The notes under the pieces are model-generated. The model searched no databases. It saw nothing but the letters and a program-made list of their open reading frames with translations, and was not told where the DNA came from. Positions 6,235-9,344 of a stretch of DNA of 9,344 nt are shown here, piece by piece. Position numbers and translations under genes: made by a program. Source of the DNA: Alistipes sp. (GTDB lineage Bacteria > Bacteroidota > Bacteroidia > Bacteroidales > Rikenellaceae); assembly GCA_017631135.1 (NCBI GenBank), contig JAGBTW010000092.1:1-9344 (forward strand), in the 5' to 3' direction. Numbering within the stretch: the first letter of the stretch is position 1; each line of letters begins with the position of its first letter.

Positions 6235-7437
6235 CTACTCCACATAGACTACCAAGCCCTTCAAGTACTCGCCCTCGGGGTGGTAGATGTTGATTGGGTG
6301 GTCGGCGGGCTGTGTAAGCTGACCTATGATGCGCACCTTACGCTTGGCAATGGCTGCCGAGGTGAAGATTGTGGTGCGGAATAGGTCGCGGCTTACGGCC
6401 TGCGAGCACGAGAAGGTAAAGAGGATACCTCCTGGACGTATCTTCTCTAGGGCGCGCGCATTAATCTTCTTATATCCCTGCAATGCGTTACCCAATACTT
6501 TGTGGTGCTTGGCAAAGGCTGGTGGGTCGAGGATGATAAGGTCGTAGCTATCATCTATATCCTTGAGGTACTCCACGGCGTTGCAAGCAATAGCCTCGTG
6601 GGGTGCGTCGTCGCCAAAGTTCAAGCGCACATTCTCGTCTGCCAACTTCACGGCACGCTCCGAGAGGTCGATGCTCACAACCTCGCGCGCACCACCCGCA
6701 AGCGCAGCAACCGAGAAGCCACCAGTATAGCAGAAGGTGTTGAGCACCTTGCGACCACGCGAATACTGACGCACAAGGTCGCGGTTCTCGCGCTGGTCGA
6801 TGAAGAAGCCCGTCTTTTGACCCTCCTCCCAGTTGACCTTGAACTTCAAGCCATTCTCCAAAACGACATTGTCGCTATCTGCCGCGCGACCCCAAAGGTA
6901 ACCATCTATAGCTCCGAGGTCCGCCTTGTAGGGCAATGTCTGCGAGCTCTTGTCGTAGATGGCCTCGATGTCGTCGCCATATACCTTGCGTATAGCCTCG
7001 GCAATCTCCATGCGCGAGCGATACATACCCACCGAGTGGCACTGCACAACGGCTGTGCGCTCATAGATATCGACAACAAGACCAGGCAAGAGGTCACCCT
7101 CGCCATGCACAAGACGATAGCATGTCGTAGAGCTGTTGTGCGCAATGCCCAAGGCATCGCGTAGGCTCTTGGCAGAGGCTATGCGACGCTCCCACCATGC
7201 GGCATCTATCTCCTCGCGCTCGAACGTCAGCACACGCACAGCGATAGAGCCAATCTGGTAGTGACCACGCGCAATGAAGTCGCCCGCCTTGGTCACAACA
7301 TCAACAACATCGCCCTCGGCAATAGGCGCTATGCCCTCGCTGATGCGCTCAATAGCACCAGAGAATATCCATGGGTGGCGTCGCTCCAACGACTCCTCCT
7401 TGCCTCGACGCAAGTGTATAGTAGTTAGTGTATTCAT
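6235..7437 (-). CDS. SAM-dependent 23S rRNA cytosine-C5 methyltransferase, RlmI-like
   Basis: This is a class I S-adenosylmethionine methyltransferase of the RlmI/RlmK family; E. coli RlmI makes m5C1962 in 23S rRNA. The N-terminal PUA-type RNA-binding domain spans residues about 1-75 (HLRRGKEESLERRHPWIFSG). The family phrase EEGQKTGFFIDQREN is at 204-218, the SAM-binding motif NTFCYTGGFSVAAL at 233-246, the DPPAFAK motif at 304-310, and the catalytic-type SCS with Cys344 at 343-345. The C-terminus ADHPINIYHPEGEYLKGL closely parallels E. coli RlmI. The ATG at 7437 is chosen, giving 400 residues. An open frame continues 56 codons upstream to 7605, but it would overlap the exonuclease gene by 158 bases, is Arg/Ser/Val-rich shadow sequence, and precedes the point where PUA homology begins. 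The gene starts 10 bases after the exonuclease stop. The exact target base is inferred from family and could differ. Confidence 0.92.
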   Translation of the reverse strand: MNTLTTIHLRRGKEESLERRHPWIFSGAIERISEGIAPIAEGDVVDVVTKAGDFIARGHYQIGSIAVRVLTFEREEIDAAWWERRIASAKSLRDALGIAHNSSTTCYRLVHGEGDLLPGLVVDIYERTAVVQCHSVGMYRSRMEIAEAIRKVYGDDIEAIYDKSSQTLPYKADLGAIDGYLWGRAADSDNVVLENGLKFKVNWEEGQKTGFFIDQRENRDLVRQYSRGRKVLNTFCYTGGFSVAALAGGAREVVSIDLSERAVKLADENVRLNFGDDAPHEAIACNAVEYLKDIDDSYDLIILDPPAFAKHHKVLGNALQGYKKINARALEKIRPGGILFTFSCSQAVSRDLFRTTIFTSAAIAKRKVRIIGQLTQPADHPINIYHPEGEYLKGLVVYVE

Positions 7438-7447
7438 AGAGTATTGT

Positions 7448-8134
7448 TTATTCGTTTTCTCGTTTATGCACGCGTCTTCTGCGAGCGCGCTTGCTCTGTG
7501 TGCTCTGCATCTCCTGCGCACCACGACACGCGATGATGTGCATGGGCTCACCCTTGGGCTCACAAGCCTCGAGATGCTCCATGATGCGAGTACACACCCA
7601 CGCATCCGTGGCTGCGTACTCCTGTTGTTGCTGTGTTAGCTGCCCTGCCTCCCAATTACTCAATCGCTGCGCCTTTGACACGCGCTCACCCAAGACTATT
7701 GCCGAGAGCTTGCGCAGGCTTTTCTCCTCGATGCCCCAGCGTATAGCCTCGTGCTGCAAGTCCACAAAGCCATCGGCCTTGAAGTCACGCAAGGCGTGCA
7801 ACGAGCGTATATCACCCATGATGTCTGCACCCACCTTGATAATCTCGCGCGAGCCCAATATCTTGAGGATGCGGTTGTCGAGGCGTATGTGCGAAAGGCG
7901 AAATAGGTAACACGTTTCGGGCGTAGAGAGCTGCAACAGCGACACCTTGTACGAGACACCCGCACGGAACGAGGGGCGCGTCTCGGTGTCAAAGCCTATA
8001 ACCTTGTAACGGCGCAAGTCACCACATGCCGCACCCACCTGCTCCTCCTTGTCGACAATAACTATGCGACCAGGAAAGCGCGCCGCAGGAAGTGCCGCCA
8101 CCGTATCGTTATCTATGGTTGCTAAAAACGCCAT
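7448..8134 (-). CDS. RNase D-like 3'-5' exonuclease (DEDDy family)
   Basis: This is a DnaQ/RNase D superfamily 3'-to-5' exonuclease of 228 residues. The four metal-binding acids of the DEDDy subgroup are visible: Asp49 and Glu51 in GFDTET, Asp108 in GADIMGDIRSL, and Asp177 with its partner Tyr173 in YAATDAW. Conserved VSLLQLST and VDLQHEA blocks lie between them. E. coli RNase D is about 375 residues with C-terminal HRDC domains. This protein stops soon after the nuclease core and ends in a basic, Arg-rich tail (RARRRRVHKREN), so RNA or DNA contact must come from the core and tail. The ATG at 8134 is preferred over a TTG two codons upstream at 8140. It follows recQ by 37 bases and precedes the methyltransferase by 10, consistent with one operon. 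The nuclease fold is secure; whether the substrate is RNA or DNA cannot be decided from sequence. Confidence 0.9.
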   Translation of the reverse strand: MAFLATIDNDTVAALPAARFPGRIVIVDKEEQVGAACGDLRRYKVIGFDTETRPSFRAGVSYKVSLLQLSTPETCYLFRLSHIRLDNRILKILGSREIIKVGADIMGDIRSLHALRDFKADGFVDLQHEAIRWGIEEKSLRKLSAIVLGERVSKAQRLSNWEAGQLTQQQQEYAATDAWVCTRIMEHLEACEPKGEPMHIIACRGAQEMQSTQSKRARRRRVHKRENE

Positions 8135-8166
8135 ACGCAATGCTACAATCTGTTTAGGTCAAAGCG

Positions 8167-8174
8167 CAAAGTTA
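8167..8174 (-). promoter_or_regulatory. Possible Bacteroidales -7 element before the exonuclease gene
   Basis: On the minus strand the octamer TAACTTTG fits the Bacteroidetes -7 consensus TAnnTTTG exactly and lies about 33 bases before the ATG at 8134, overlapping the stop codon of recQ. No TTTG -33 element is seen at the expected 19-21 base spacing. A match of this length arises by chance a few times in a window this size, so it is a candidate only. It could give the exonuclease-methyltransferase genes a promoter independent of recQ. Confidence 0.3.
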
Positions 8175-9344
8175 CTTAATAATTTTCAGTTTCCCACGCT
8201 CGGAAAGCAAAATTTCACCATCGCGCACCATTTTATCGACTATTTCCACCACTCGCTCGCCATCAATGCCCATTGCCGACACCAGTTCTTTTATATCTAA
8301 CTCCTTATCATCCAGCAACTTCACAATGCGCTCACGATACTCCACCGCACCACCATTACTGCGACGCTTGCCGAGGCACACATCACACACACCACAAGCC
8401 TTTGCATCTTGGTCGCCAAAGTAGCGCTGGATGATGACGCTACGACACTCGCCCTCGGTCTCGACATAGGAGAGCATGCCATCGAAGCGCGCCTGGGTCA
8501 TATCGAAGCGATGACGATAGGTCTCGGGGGCGATAAAGAGATCTGCCGTGGGCAGACGCTCCGAGTCGAGATATATCATCGGGGTGCGCAATGCGGGGAT
8601 ATAACGAATGATGTGCATACGCCACAGCATGCGCAACATCTCGTGCACACGCTCCGAACTCAAACCCGAGAATGCCGCAATCTGCAACTCGTCAATAGAG
8701 CGAAAGTGGGTAAAGACGCCGTTATATAGGCGCAAGATAGAGCGCAACACAAGGTCCATGTCATTGCCACCAGCATTGAGCTTATACAACGAGTCGCGGC
8801 TAACCGTAAACATCAGCTTCGCGGGGCTATCTTGCTCATCGACCATCGTGAGCAAACCATTATGCTCCAATATCTTAAGTGCGCCAATGACATTATTCAC
8901 CGAGAGGTGCACATTGTGACAAAACTCATATATATTGAACGGGAACGATCCACCCTCACCATCGCCAATAGCCACCTGCAGGTAGTTCATCACCTGCTCG
9001 TAGATGCGCTTTATATCCTGTAATGGCGGGAACTCTGCCTTAAAGAGTCGAACAATGCGGTCGGCATCATCCGTCGAGTAGAGCAGAACGGCGTAACTGC
9101 GCTTGCCATCGCGCCCCGCGCGTCCCGCCTCCTGGTAGTACGCCTCGAGCGAGTCGCACATCGAGTAGTGAAGCACGAAGCGCACATCGGCCTTGTCGAT
9201 GCCCATACCAAAGGCGTTGGTAGCCACAATGATACGCACCTTACCCGCCACCCATTCATCTTGGCGCAGCGAGCGCTCCATCGACGGTAGTCCCGCATGA
9301 TAGAAGCTCACACTCTCACCCTCGGCGCGTAGTATTTCACACAG
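8172..9344 (-). CDS. recQ: RecQ-family ATP-dependent DNA helicase, C-terminal portion (start outside window)
   Basis: RecQ helicases unwind DNA 3'-to-5' in recombination and repair. The frame is open to the window edge (LCEILRAEGESVSFYHAGL). The GTG at 9311 is internal, and the N-terminal RecA-like domain with Walker A and DEAH-type motifs lies outside. Visible are 390 residues. They include helicase motif IV (SFYHAGL), motif V (RIIVATNAFGMGIDKADVRFV) and motif VI (YYQEAGRAGRDG) with its arginine finger. A long segment (about 8450-9060) follows and looks like winged-helix material (NVIGALKILEHNGLL and later SSERVHEMLRMLWRMHIIRYI). After that comes the zinc cluster C-x16-C-x2-C-x2-C (8378-8448, ending CGVCDVC). 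In E. coli RecQ the zinc cluster comes soon after motif VI and before the winged helix, so this protein has the rearranged order I associate with Bacteroidetes RecQ homologues. The short C-terminal helix-turn-helix-like end (IKELVSAMGIDGERVVEIVDK) replaces an HRDC domain. Confidence 0.92.
   Translation of the reverse strand: MCEILRAEGESVSFYHAGLPSMERSLRQDEWVAGKVRIIVATNAFGMGIDKADVRFVLHYSMCDSLEAYYQEAGRAGRDGKRSYAVLLYSTDDADRIVRLFKAEFPPLQDIKRIYEQVMNYLQVAIGDGEGGSFPFNIYEFCHNVHLSVNNVIGALKILEHNGLLTMVDEQDSPAKLMFTVSRDSLYKLNAGGNDMDLVLRSILRLYNGVFTHFRSIDELQIAAFSGLSSERVHEMLRMLWRMHIIRYIPALRTPMIYLDSERLPTADLFIAPETYRHRFDMTQARFDGMLSYVETEGECRSVIIQRYFGDQDAKACGVCDVCLGKRRSNGGAVEYRERIVKLLDDKELDIKELVSAMGIDGERVVEIVDKMVRDGEILLSERGKLKIIK

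Noticed and set aside
6502..7164. A 220-codon open frame on the + strand, antisense to the methyltransferase.
   Set aside because: It is the mirror of a well-supported gene in GC-rich codons, has no recognisable motif and no promoter or partner. Long antisense frames are common in such coding DNA.
7438..7605. A 56-residue N-terminal extension of the methyltransferase frame back to an ATG at 7605.
   Set aside because: It overlaps the exonuclease coding region by 158 bases, has Arg/Ser/Val-rich composition typical of an out-of-frame reading, and PUA-domain similarity begins only at the ATG at 7437.

Overview
The window looks like chromosomal DNA from an anaerobic member of the Bacteroidales, plausibly a Rikenellaceae/Alistipes-type gut bacterium. 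The evidence is a moderately GC-rich coding style, Bacteroidales-style lipoproteins including one with a fimbrillin-like N-terminus, a futalosine-pathway menaquinone gene, a RecQ with the zinc cluster far from the helicase core, and no Shine-Dalgarno-like sequences before the starts. The genus is an inference. Gene density is high and no stretch over 300 bases lacks a gene. I see no tRNA, rRNA, CRISPR array, insertion sequence or prophage gene.

The left half (1-5108) is read on the + strand. It opens inside rnr (RNase R, 5' end missing), followed after 7 bases by mqnC (radical SAM cyclic dehypoxanthinyl futalosine synthase). After 29 bases comes a 48-codon small ORF (2980-3126), and 11 bases later a 656-residue lipoprotein gene (3138-5108). 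That lipoprotein is the centrepiece. It has a lipoprotein signal peptide, a fimbrillin-like domain, an Ig-like domain, and a C-terminal cysteine protease domain resembling the streptococcal IgG-cleaving enzyme IdeS/Mac (MEROPS C66). The putative catalytic Cys419, His586 and Asp609, the oxyanion Lys405 and the second Asp611 are all visible at nearly the IdeS spacing. The small ORF and the protease gene form an accessory surface module placed after two housekeeping genes, with lower GC than its neighbours.

A 15-bp perfect hairpin at 5129-5168 separates the two converging transcription units and probably ends both.

The right half (5191-9344) is read on the - strand as a tight five-gene run. In transcription order it holds a RecQ-family helicase (5' part outside the window), an RNase D-like DEDDy exonuclease, an RlmI-like rRNA methyltransferase, a small lipoprotein, and a single-pass coiled-coil protein ending in an unusual Cys-Cys-Asp-Cys-Cys-Cys tail. 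The first three act on nucleic acids. The last two are unrecognised, probably envelope-located, and only 5 bases apart, so they may work as a pair.
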